Of a stretch of 45,734 nt of DNA, positions 35,101 to 45,734 are shown in pieces (position 1 is the stretch's first letter; the number at the start of each line of letters is the position of its first letter). The translations under genes were made by a program, and so were the position numbers. The stretch covers positions 1 to 45,734 of the forward strand of contig JASWJB010000336.1 of NCBI GenBank assembly GCA_032433595.1, in the 5' to 3' direction. The DNA is from Conoideocrella luteorostrata (Eukaryota; Ascomycota; Sordariomycetes; Hypocreales; Clavicipitaceae). The notes beneath the pieces are model-generated. The model was not told where the DNA came from. It made no database searches and saw only the letters and a list, made by a program, of their open reading frames with translations.

Positions 35101-36396
35101 ATAAGTCGCGTTACAGAACCTCAGATGCGAATGAGTCCCCGCACCAAGCTCAAAAACACGATTTGTTGACGCTGGTCAAGAAGCGGCACAGGTAGGATAG
35201 CTTGGGCAGGTCTGATATTGCCAGCAACTACTAGTGTATTTCACTTCACACCAAGAACACTCATTGCACTTGCAACGATAATGGGAGTGCTCTTTGAGCC
35301 CAAAAAGCAACCCATTCATAAAATCAGAGAAACATTCTGTAGCCGAGGCAAGCTGGAAGATGGCATGATAAATGATGGTCCAGCGGGGCCGCCAGCCTGT
35401 GGCAGTAGCGTGAAAGAGAGGTAAGATCAAGGACTATCAAGGACTTACGCATTGGTTGACCGGTGGCTAGTAGGGTCCTGTCGTACCGCCTCTTCCTTTT
35501 CCTCGTCATCACTATTACGGCGAGTATTGGGGTCCGATCTGGAAGGCATCGCTCTCTCGTCAAAACCATACCGAGATTGAACCAAGCCTGGTGGTGGAGA
35601 TGTCAGTTGAGAACCTGATCGAGCCGGACGATTGAAACCCGGCGGCGACGCGAGACTTGACGTTGAATAGCGATTCGGTCGAGAGAAGATGGACGGAAAC
35701 CCTGCTGGGTTGTCGCGATATTCTGGAGGCGTGGTTGGTTCTGACTGATGGCCAGCAATGCGAATTTCCTCCTCCATCTGTGCCAATTCGTGGGCCTCTC
35801 GACGTTGTTGCTGGTCAAGCCTTTGCATCTCCAACTCAAAATGCCTTCGTTGTTCTCGGATTCGTTCATATTCCATCTTCTTTTGTTCTATCTGCAGTTT
35901 TGTTTCAGCATACAATCAATTTAAGAAAAGGACATCCCAGAGACCACGGCATCGGACCGGCGTTAGGGGCTCCGTCTCCGGCTTTTTGGCGAAGAAATCA
36001 GGCTGCCAGAAGGTCACATACCAACTGCACTTTGTGCATAGCCTACGTCAAAAGTGAGTTAGCCAGCGTATTCCAATGCTTTGCCCACAAATCCTTTAGG
36101 AATATGGCGGTTCGAGGAAGAGCATTGAGAAGCAATAGCGTCGAAGCACTCACGTTATTGTAGTCCGGATTTGGGTCCAGCCCGACATTACGCGGAGGCG
36201 ATGCGAGTGCTGTAGTCATCGAAGACAAGGTCGGTACTCGGCCTGAATCGGTGGTGAATCTTCGAGGCATGGTTGCGCGAGAATCGTGAGTGGTTTGTTG
36301 GGAATGACGGCCATTGTTACGAGGAGGTGAAACGAAAGAGGCCATCGGCGTCTCGTTCCGAGGCGACTGCTGCGAGCGAAAGCGTAGGTCATCCAT
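32171..36396 (-). CDS. PUF4: Pumilio-family RNA-binding protein, Puf4/Mpt5 type
   Basis: Six exons on the minus strand (36396-36154, 36042-36022, 35891-35449, 35064-34890, 34439-33584, 33528-32171) give 1031 residues. Introns are 111, 130, 384, 450 and 55 bases, all GT-AG; exon 2 has only 21 bases. A coiled-coil-like segment (IEQKKMEYERIREQRRHFEL) follows at about residue 89. Residues 200-580 are Ser/Asn/Gln-rich and disordered. The PUM homology domain with eight repeats spans about 590-905; base-contacting triads include FGNYLCQ (repeat 2), NGNHVIQ (4), HGCCVLQ (5), FGNYVVQ (6), FSSNVIE (7) and YANYVIQ (8), followed by SPHGRRIQAKV. The tail has a Gln/Pro run. Such proteins bind UGUA-containing 3' untranslated regions and recruit the deadenylation machinery in the cytoplasm. 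The repeats look closest to yeast Puf4; Mpt5 is the alternative. The two long introns could hide extra exons. Confidence 0.92.
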
Positions 36397-39300
36397 GACG
36401 ACCCGGAACGAAAGACCCGTACACGCCAAATTGGCCGATCAGTGTCGACTTCTATACAACTGCAGACATGAAACGAGAACAATAAGAGTCAGCTAAAGTC
36501 GCAACTGATGCCAGAGGCAGGTTTGAAAGAGGACGAATTGGGAGGCGGGGTGGGTTGGATGGACTGTGTGCAGTGTCTGCGGCCACCCACACCAGTGTTG
36601 GTGTCTTTGTACCGTCAGTATGGATAGGCAAGGGTCTAGGCTAGGTTGTGGCAACTTCAGACAAGCAGGGGCAGAGCTGCTTGGTCCAGTGCCCAGCTCG
36701 GGTACTGCCTTGAAAGCGGTGGTTGGTTTTTCGTCTTCAGCACACCGTCTTTGTCCTTGACGGCACTAGTCCACTCCAGGACAAACATGGGCGGCGCCCG
36801 AAGAGCAACTTCGGCCGGAGTGACGTTCGACAGCGCCATCCACAGAGCTGTTGAACGAGCGGCGTGTGGACGAGGACGACGGTCAGTCTGGCCATGTGCA
36901 TTTTTGACATGTACAACAATGATGAAAGCCCATGTGCAGCTGTTGTCGGCCATGCCTGAATGACTTTGTAAAGGAGGATCCGACATTGCAGAACAGCTAC
37001 TGTCCATGCTAACAATTGACTACTCAGCGGCAACTCACCTCGATTGTTGTGTGATTGACTCCTCCGTACTGGTTGGATATGATGAGGGCCAAACAAAACC
37101 CTGCCAGAAACTGGACAAGTTTTGGTGGTTGCTGTTTCAAGAGAGAGTGCAGAGACTCGCGCAACCTTCAGCGGACCAACGAGCCGTCCACTGAAATATT
37201 TGAGAAGGAGAAAAGCAACCAAAAAAGAAAAAGACCACCGAGGAAGTTTAAAACCCGGCAAGCGAAGCACAACACTGGGCGAATGCATAATACGTGGGAA
37301 GCCAGGGTCTTTGACGCCTCCCAACTTTGTGTCTTGGGGCGGGCCACAGTCCGGTATTAGGCACAGTGGAGTGGAGCAGAGGAGGGGTTACCATCTGCAG
37401 AGGCTATAATAGGGCTAGAATGGACGGGTCCAAATTTGAGTTGGTCTTTGCTGGCTAGAGCAAGCGCCGCCAGGCACAAGGCTCGGCGCCAGCCAGCCAA
37501 GTTCGTCTGGCAACCCTCAGGAGGCAGATGGTACCTAAGCAGAGCTAAAAGGGTACTTCCAATAATGGCGGATGCAACCACTCTCTCCAAGAATTGGGTG
37601 TCTATCAAGGGCCCAATACCGGAGGGCTACACAAAAGAAGAACGCGTTAACTCCCATCATTTTGATTGACTTTCCTCTACTGATAGTAGGTAGATACGGG
37701 ACACCAAGTATACTGCATACATGGCACAAGTCCAAACCAATGAGAGGACTGCCAGCGGGGGACTGGGTGACTGTTATATGTAAGACTAATAATACGCATG
37801 GAGGTTTGCCATGACGCATTTTCAATCTCATGTGAGTGATTAGGGCTTGTCGGCACTGGATCGCAAATGTACGGAGTACGGAGTACAAAGTGAGCAACGC
37901 CCGCCACTTGAATAACTTACACAGACGTGTTCGTTGCAAGTGAGTCGCATTCTGCCAGCAGCTAGGTGAACGCTGCAAAATGTGACATGTCAGTGGAGTC
38001 ATTCCGTGACACCAATGCATTCACCACAAGTTTTCTTGATTTTCAATGAACAAGTCAACGGCGGACCAGAACCACGGCAAGTTAGACGACATATTGCATC
38101 GGCATGCCCTTGGTCAGTGGTTGGTCTAACTGCGTTTGCGCAGCTACGACAGGCGATCCTCATTTTTAGTTCTAGACATATGTTTGACCAAACTTTGCCG
38201 CCAGCATTGCATCACTCATCTTTTGGTTTTCCCCTCTTTGCTCTTCTCCTTTTTCCATCTTTATAGCTTATGAAGTCTCCTTGCACGAGGACCTCAGTGA
38301 GGAGCCCAGCCTCATCGATTTACTGCACGCCAAAATCCAGAACCAGCTGGTCGTCTCTGACTGACTGAGAGCAATGACACAAGAAGTGGGGTTTGTTGAT
38401 GAAATTTCTCTGAACGATTTGAAGTATTCTGCCAGTTTCAAAACCCCCTCGTGCCCCTCTCTTGCCATTTTCTTGCAGGTGAAAAGGCACCTGGCTCCCT
38501 CAACCCCTCAACCCCACTCCAGGGTCCATCACATTTTCACAGTTTTCTTTGGTGATGATGTGCATCATCGGAAAGGAGGGTCACTAGGAAGGTGAGGAGG
38601 GGTTCTTCTCAGGCGAAAACCCTTGATGTGCCTAGTCTGTTGCTGGTTGGTGCGATTCACGTCACCGCAGCCACCACCCTGCTAATAATTTATTACGGGG
38701 TACTCCGTAAGGCATCGGCCATTTACTCTCCATACGGCATGTCAAGTTAACTGTAGAATGCGCCGTGGCAGGAAGGTCAGTTGCAATCTCACACAAGGCG
38801 AGTACCAGCCACTTCATGACTATTGATGCAACGACTGACGCGGAGCAAGAAACGACGTTGAAGAAAATAGTTGGATGTGGTCTTTCACCTCGATCATCAC
38901 CACCGACATGGATGGTTACAGGCAGCGCGTTTGATACGTCGTCCGCTCCAGCTGGTTAGGGTCATACCAGACATGATCGGGTCGTCGCATACCACTTGAG
39001 GATGGGGCCGAGAACGGAGCGTATTGCTAGCTAACGGTTTGCATATCATGAACGGGATACATACACGGAGTACGGAGTACACAGTGCAATATCAGTGCAA
39101 GGCGGGTTGAATTGACATTCGCAAGCTGGTTGAGCCGATGTGGTCTGCCGGCTGTGGACGACAGTTCAAAAAATCACAGCACAGGCCATGTCTGCCGACC
39201 AGCCCATCGGCGGCATCAGATAATGTTCTGGTTTGAAGGCAAGGATGAGATGAGCCAAATGTTTTCCAAGCGGAGCCCCACCGAGGCGGACCCGGATCTG

Positions 39301-41599
39301 AGCGTCCCCGCAGAGCTCGGCGCAGTAGAGCACGGAGCTACTATTCTCAAGTACTTTCTCCGTAGTTGGTTAGTTGGTAACCAAGGCACTAGTACCGACT
39401 ATTGTAACCAGACGCTCCGTGGCCTATCAAAAGCACTCGCCATGGCAGGGTGAAACAGAAATGGAGCCTGGGACTAGTTACTACTCCGTAGTATTTGGCG
39501 GACACTAACTACTCCGTGCTGGAGCTGACATGCTCAGTGTCGTCGTCCCGCGCAGTAGCAACCAGTTAAATTCTGTTGTATGAATGGAGCCACAACAGGA
39601 GCACACTCTGTACTCCGTGCAATATGCCAGAGTTATGCCAAGCAAAATGATGGACTCCATCGCATCTGTTCCTGCACACACTTACATGATACACAATCTT
39701 AGGGCAAGGGTTTTCCCCATGCACTACTACGCAAGTGTGATAATAGACTCTCCGCTGCAGCACATGTACCCGGCTCCTGTCGCATGGGCAGTGTCCAGCC
39801 TGCATCATGACGATGCACTTGACACTCACGCACCATTTCCAGACCCTTCTTATTCGTATCCTGTTGCCTGACGAGAGACCGCTCAAGACAAGCCATGACG
39901 CTACACACCAGCCTTCTCTCCATTCCTGCAATTACCCAATTACTTGCAAGCGTTGAGTTGCCCACAGAGTCGCTCACCGACATTTGAATGGCTTGCCGGA
40001 AGTGGATCGATCCAGTCGTCGTTGAATTTGGCCGGTGGGCGATGCGGCGGGCGATGTGGGGGGCTTTAGAAACGAAAACACACGACGTTCCCACGCATCC
40101 TGTTGCCGTCCCACCATCTTTGCAAAAGGTAACTAACTAAATCAATCCTTTGTTCTTCATTTTGAGTGTCCTTCCTTCGCGGCATTCCTTGTTGCGGGAT
40201 CCCGTCGTCATCAGCCACGCCACGCACGCCACCTTGTCGGGCAGCGCTTGCAACGATACTTGATGGTGATACGCGAGTACATGACTGCAGACTTCTAGTA
40301 TTGCGCAGTCGGACGTTAAATGCGACCTGCCAAGGAACAAGAACCGTAGCTGTGCGGAGTAGTCGGATCCGAGACATAGAGAGAAGACGTTTACCTCGCA
40401 GAATTCATCCTAACCTCGTTCGGCTGTTCTGGCTACAAACAAGGCCTACGAAAAGGCATTCATATTGCACGAGCTAGTTTGGTTAATTCTTTTTAACACT
40501 TTTTTTTTCTTTTTCTTTTTTAACGCATCATTCACCCGCCACCCGGCGCCTTGACCGTCGGTGAATGCACACGCCAGCACATACATACGTCCACACATGG
40601 CAAAGCCATAATTAGGCAAGCCCTTGCCAACGAACCAACTTGTCACAGCGAGTGCGGGGTCAAGTGAGACAGCAAAAAATGCCGTTCGGGTGGGTGGTTA
40701 CTCCGTAGTGTCTCGTTAAAAATTGTCTCCGTGACGGAATGTCCAGCCCAAAAGTGCGAGACGTGGCACGCAAACAATTGGGGATGGATCAATGCAGGAA
40801 ATCATTGATGAAAATTCGAATTGGGTCGCAAAGTGCAATATCGAGGTCCGCTACCACAGAGCAGTTCGCAAAGAGACCGGGTCTGATGCACTGCGTCAGT
40901 TGTGGCGAAGGTCCAAGAAGGCATCATATTAGAGGCTGCAGACCGCAGCACACCATCTTATCCGGGTTGAAATTTGGCATCGGGACGTGATACCGGCGTA
41001 CTGATATGACATCGTGTGGGAGGCGTAAAAGAAACCATTTGGTGGCTATGTGGCTTGATATCTAAGAATTCGAGAGGTGCATATCTGTGTGGTGCTTCTT
41101 CCAGGTGGTTAGTGCATGTTCCCAGCTGCAGCAGGGTCTTGAATGGATTATGCAAAGAAAGTGTCACAAGATAGTCTCATTAGTTGGTAACCTTTGTATT
41201 ACAATCTTGGCGCTAAGTATTTAATTGCCTTATATTGGGGACCTAGACTGGTAAAGCTCAACCAACTACTTGCTGCTGATAGGCCGGCATTCATTGACAT
41301 ATGTCAACTGGCACCTAGATAGGTAGGTAGCTTTGCGGTGCTGCGCTGGTGCTGGTCGTGGTCGTCCCCCGCCAGACAAGCTGCGACGGACTGAGCACGT
41401 CTCCGCTCATCGTCCCCCACCTCTGCAAGAGAGTGTTTGCTCTCAGTGGGGCAGAACCTTTTTTTTTTTGTCACTTCCGGCATCCGAAAGGCGGAAAAAA
41501 AAGTTGAGAGGGCATCGTCCTAGCTATAATTGTCCTAAGACCGAGAGCAACAGGTTGACCGCCGAGCTCGTAAATGCATTCCCTGCGGTGACAGACACG
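36397..41599. promoter_or_regulatory. 5.2-kb divergent intergenic region, PUF gene and RPC2
   Basis: Both neighbours start at its edges and point outward, so it holds both promoters and probably a long PUF leader. Exact TACGGAGTA/TACTCCGTA palindromes occur at 37870, 37877, 38701, 39071, 39482 and 40699, with near matches at 39509 and 39611. A T-rich tract at about 40498-40520 and a T10 run near 41460 are present. A 195-codon open frame on the minus strand (36737-37324) has no family character and is left out. No RNA gene was found by eye. Confidence 0.5.
37870..37885. repeat. Overlapping TACGGAGTA palindrome pair
   Basis: Same double form as at 19192 and 21397, here in the PUF-RPC2 intergenic region. 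Confidence 0.85.
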
Positions 41600-44500
41600 A
41601 TGCCGCCGGTGGACGATGGTTTCGAGGCCCTGCTCGAACCCTTTTACAATGGCAAAAAGCTCACAGATCCCGTGAGCACCACGGACGACAAGTTCCAGCT
41701 CTTGCCCGCGTTTCTCAAAGTTAAGGGTCAGTATCACCTCCCTCTAGTTCGTTTATATCACATTGTGGCTGACATTTGAAACAAGGTCTGGTTAAACAGT
41801 ATGCGCGAACGAGTTTCCCAGCAGCAACACCTATGCGCCGACGCGATCGCTAATCTGGTATGCTTGGTTAGGCACATTGACTCATACAATTTCTTTGTGG
41901 AACAAGACATCAAAGGCATTGTTCGCGCAAATCGCATGATTCGAAGCGATGTTGACAGTAACTTCTGGTTAGAGTACGTTGCACTCGAACCACTCTGTTT
42001 CATAGAAGCAGCCAAAAGGTTTCGCGACACGGGCAAGCTAACTCGTGGCCATATACAGAATTACCGACATTCGCGTTGACCGTCCGCGCCGTCAAGATCA
42101 CAATGATGCCAAGTCGCGATCCGAAGTCACACCCATGGAGTGTCGGCTCCGGGACATGACCTACGCCGCCCCCATAGTGGTGGACATCCAGTACATTCGA
42201 GACAAAAACAAGATCATCCGCAAGAATGTGCCACTCGGTCGAATGCCAGTCATGTTGAAGAGCTCTAAATGTCGTCTGAGTGGCGCCAATAACGCTCAAA
42301 TGGAGGCTATGAATGAATGCCCGCTTGATCCTGGTGGCTATTTCATTGTCAACGGCACGGAAAAGGTGATTCTGATTCAAGAACAGCTGAGTAAGAATCG
42401 TATTATTGTCGAGGCCGACGAAAAGAACAATATCATTTCCGCTTCGGTTACCAGTTCTACACTTGAGCGGAAGTCGAAGACACATGTAACCCTGAAAAAG
42501 GACAGGATAGTCATGACCCACAACGTCTTCGTGGAGGGCATCCCGATTGTGATTATTCTCAAGGCCCTCGGCGGCCTCTCCGACTACGAGATTATGCAGC
42601 TCGTAGCTGGCTCGGATGGTCGCTACCAAGACGAATTTGTTATCAACTTTGATGAGGCAACCAGGGCTGGTGTCTTCACACAACACCAGGCTCTTGATTA
42701 TATCGGCTCAAGAGTAAAAATGGGCGCGCGGAGGGCCATGTTTGGTCCCCAAGTTCGACGGAACCACGTAGAAGAAGGCCTCGATGCTCTTGCCAACCTC
42801 GTCATAGCCCACGTACCTATTGAGGGCTTGGATTTCTACCCAAAGGCTATATATGTTGCCATGATGACCAGGCGAGTTTTGATGGCTTCGCAGAATCTCA
42901 AGCTCGTTGACGATAGAGATTTCGTGGGAAACAAGCGACTTGAATTGGCCGGTCAGCTCCTGTCTCTCCTCTTCGAAGATTTGTTCAAGAAATTCACCGG
43001 CGAGGTCAAGATGTCTATTGACAAGTTCTTGAAGAAAAACAACCGTGCGGTCCCGCTTGACGCTGTTCACATGATTAGCAATCATGCCAACAGCATCGGA
43101 CTAGGTATCAACCGGGCTATTCAAACTGGAAACTGGACTGTGAAGCGTTTTGGTATGAACCGAGCTGGTGTTACTCACGTCCTGAGTCGACTCAGTTACA
43201 TTAGTGCTTTGGGAATGATGACTCGAATCAGTTCGCAATTCGAAAAGACTCGAAAAGTATCTGGCCCGCGTGCTCTTCAACCGTCACAGTGGGGCATGCT
43301 TTGCACGTCGGACACACCCGAAGGTGAAGCTTGCGGTTTGGTCAAGAACTTGGCTCTCATGACACACATCACCACCAACGTCGACGAAGAACCCGTTAAG
43401 CGGTGGATCTTCACCCTGGATACTGGAGTTGAGCCCATCAGAAATTTCTCGGGTGCCGAAATGCATCGCGAGGGATCTTACGTTATTCACGTGAATGGTA
43501 CACCATTTGCTCTGACACGATACCCCAAAAGATTTGCCTCTAGATTCCGCACCATGCGCCGCAGGGGCTGGATATCACCGTTTGTCAGTATCAATCTCAA
43601 CTCCCATTTCAATGCTGTGCATATTGCAACGGATGAAGGCCGTATCTGCCGGCCATACATTATTGTTAAAAATGGAAAGCAAAAGCTCAAGGATGAGCAT
43701 CTACGCCTTTTACAACTCGGCAAGGCCACGTTTGATGACTTTTTAACCAAAGGTGTCGTCGAGTATCTAGATGTCAACGAGGAGCAGGATGCCCTCGTCA
43801 CCCTATATGAACATGATATTACGCACAGCACTACACACTTGGAAATTGAGCCTTTCACCATCCTCGGAGCTGTGGCCGGCTTGATTCCGTTCCCTCATCA
43901 CAACCAGTCCCCAAGAAATACCTATCAATGTGCTATGGGTAAACAAGCCATTGGAGCTATTGCGTATAACCAGTTCAACCGAATCGATACGTTACTTTAC
44001 ACATTGGTCTACCCGCAACGACCGATGGTCATCAGCAAGACGATTCAACTTGTGCATTACGACAAGCTTCCGGCCGGCCACAATGCCACCGTTGTTGTCA
44101 TGTCATACTCCGGATATGATATCGAAGACGCTCTTGTCTTGAACAAAGCTTCCATCGATCGAGGTTTTGGGCGATGCCAAGTCTTCCGCAAATACACGAC
44201 GGAGTTGCAGAAGTATCCTAATGGCAGAAGAGAGCGTATTGGCGATCCTGTTAATCAGGCTAATGGTGGCTCGACTCCTCGTGAGGAGAAGTATGAAGCG
44301 TTGGATAATGACGGATTGGCGACAGTTGGTTACCGGGTCAAGCACGGAGAAGTCATGGTGAAGAAGGAGACTCCCTTGGACCTAACCACCACAGGCATTG
44401 GTCTGGATCGTGGCCCGAGTGAGTATCGCGACTCGGCCGTGTCGTACCGCATCCCCGATCCCGCTTATATTGACAAGGTCATGATTTCTCAAACAGAGAA

Positions 44501-45293
44501 GGATACGACCGTCATCAAAGTGCAGACTAGGCAAACTCGTCGACCGGAACTAGGAGACAAATTTTCGTCCCGCCACGGACAAAAAGGTGTCGTCGGCATC
44601 ATTGTGGACCAGGAAGACATGCCATTTGCTGACAACGGACTCTGCCCGGATATTATCATGAACCCCCACGGTTTCCCATCTCGAATGACGGTAGGTAAGC
44701 TGCTGGAATGCTTGACAGGAAAAGCATCAATTATAGATGGCCGTCCAGATTATGGATTTGGAGACGCGTTCAGATCTCACCCCGTCAAGGACATGGGCCA
44801 GGTCCTGCTCGACTACGGCTTCTCATGGGAAGGCAAGGATTACTTCACTTCGGGTCTCACTGGCGAGCCTTTGGAAGCATACATTTTCAACGGGCCCATC
44901 TACTATCAACGTTTGAAGCACATGGTGCAAGACAAGATGCACTCTCGCTCCCGGGGGCCAAGAGCTATTCTCACCAGACAACCCACGGAAGGAAGATCCC
45001 GAGACGGTGGTCTGCGTCTCGGCGAAATGGAGCGTGACTGTCTCATCGCCTATGGCGCTTCGCAGCTGCTTCTGGAGCGCCTGATGCTCAGTTCGGACGG
45101 CGTCAGCCTGGATATCTGTCAGCAGTGCGGGTTGTTTGGATACAAGGGTTACTGTAATACCTGCAAGAGCACGAGACAGGTGACGCAGATGCAAATGCCA
45201 TACGCGGCAAAGCTCTTGGTACAGGAGTTGATCAGTATGAATGTCGGCGTGCGTCTTCAGCTAGAGGACGAGTTCCCGCATCCTCATCAATGA
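41600..45293 (+). CDS. RPC2: RNA polymerase III second-largest subunit
   Basis: Exons 41600-41726, 41786-41798, 41872-41973 and 42059-45293 give 1158 residues, close to the yeast Ret1 length. Introns of 59, 73 and 85 bases have branch sites GCTGAC, GCTAAT and GCTAAC; exon 2 is a 13-base microexon needed to make LKVK-GLVK-QHIDSYNFF. RPC2-type sequence runs throughout: VDSNFWLE-ITDIRVDRP, MECRLRDMTYAAPIVVDIQY, NECPLDPGGYFIVNGTEKV, and TSDTPEGEACGLVKNLAL. The active-centre block GDKFSSRHGQKGVVGI and the clamp motif MNPHGFPSRMTVGKLLE follow. The zinc site near the C-terminus has C1101, C1104, C1113 and C1116 (CQQCGLFGYKGYCNTC). The protein forms half of the active cleft of the nuclear enzyme that makes tRNA and 5S rRNA. 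An antisense 228-codon open frame at 42000-42686 is a shadow. Confidence 0.97.
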
Positions 45294-45734
45294 GGGTACG
45301 GAGGATTTTGTAAGGTTAACAACTATAAATAGAAAAATTTTGATAAGCATGCAAAGCCGCCGGTCTTGGAATATGATGCAAGCACGGCTAGTTTGGAGAA
45401 CAGTAATAACCAGTGGCGGCCGTGTGATTGGCGTAAAGTCTGGGTCCCCTCGGGCAAGCTACACGGTGTAAAAAGTGAAATTGTGTGTGCTTACTTGACT
45501 CTCTTATGCTTATACCGCCAACAGGTGTAAAACGCATAACTAATCCCTACGTTATTTGGGACATATGGGAAGAACACGAGTCAGAGTATTCCGTTCATTG
45601 TGTATTATCATATCTAGACATATATACATGTCTTAAAAAAAATTTATTGTCCCTCATGGACTTATCTTACGAAAAACCACATCAAGCGCCGGCTGTACCC
45701 TGTCGGGGAACATTGACCAACAATACCAGGAAAT
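45294..45734. other. Right-edge non-coding DNA
   Basis: Probably the RPC2 3' untranslated region followed by AT-rich intergenic sequence. I see no further gene start. Confidence 0.5.

Noticed and set aside
35065..35448. Extra exon inside the 384-base third intron of the PUF gene
   Set aside because: An 84-codon Cys-rich open frame exists, but direct joining of the flanking exons keeps phase and no conserved PUF-family sequence is missing; left as intron.
36737..37324. Minus-strand open frame of 195 codons upstream of the PUF gene
   Set aside because: No domain, no clear start context and a composition like random GC-rich sequence; more likely leader or promoter DNA.
42000..42686. Minus-strand open frame of 228 codons
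   Set aside because: It lies opposite the conserved RPC2 coding exon and has no family motif.

Overview
The window is nuclear DNA from a filamentous ascomycete (Pezizomycotina), most likely a sordariomycete and perhaps Hypocreales. The evidence is many short introns (about 50-150 bases) with GTRNGT donors and RCTRAC-like branch sites, fungal-specific protein architectures, pyrimidine-rich leaders, and long intergenic stretches sprinkled with the palindrome TACGGAGTA/TACTCCGTA. I see no bacterial, viral or plasmid genes, no CRISPR array, no biosynthetic cluster and no intact transposon. Eleven genes can be supported; I rebuilt their exon structures by joining open frames at consensus splice sites and checking that phase and family motifs are kept.

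Left part (1-8.7 kb): mitochondrial ribosomal protein uS5m (minus), a 73-residue single-pass membrane protein (plus), an unrecognised two-exon gene (minus), and a six-exon Ras guanine-nucleotide exchange factor with an N-terminal, partly degenerate Ras-like GTPase domain (minus). A 5.5-kb stretch without recognisable genes follows (8.7-14.1 kb), holding a MITE-like element with perfect 25-base inverted ends.

Middle (14.1-30.7 kb): an unrecognised basic, disordered protein (plus) faces a zinc-finger HIT protein (minus, Hit1/ZNHIT3-like); the HIT gene is divergent from NFU1, a mitochondrial iron-sulfur scaffold (plus). A 6.8-kb gene-free region, pyrimidine-rich toward its right end, leads to PSP1 (plus), then an unrecognised four-exon gene (plus) and cytosolic ribosomal protein eL15 (plus).

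Right part (30.7-45.7 kb): a six-exon Pumilio-family RNA-binding protein of the Puf4/Mpt5 type (minus), a 5.2-kb intergenic region, and the second-largest subunit of RNA polymerase III (RPC2, plus).

The genes are ordinary housekeeping and regulatory genes of gene expression (RNA polymerase III, cytosolic and mitochondrial ribosomal proteins, a HIT-finger assembly factor, PSP1, a PUF protein), plus Ras signalling and iron-sulfur assembly; nothing indicates an operon-like system. The least ordinary features are two microexons (13 bases in RPC2, 21 bases in the PUF gene), the GTPase-RasGEF fusion, the dispersed TACGGAGTA palindrome confined to non-coding DNA, the MITE-like element, and three unrecognised genes.
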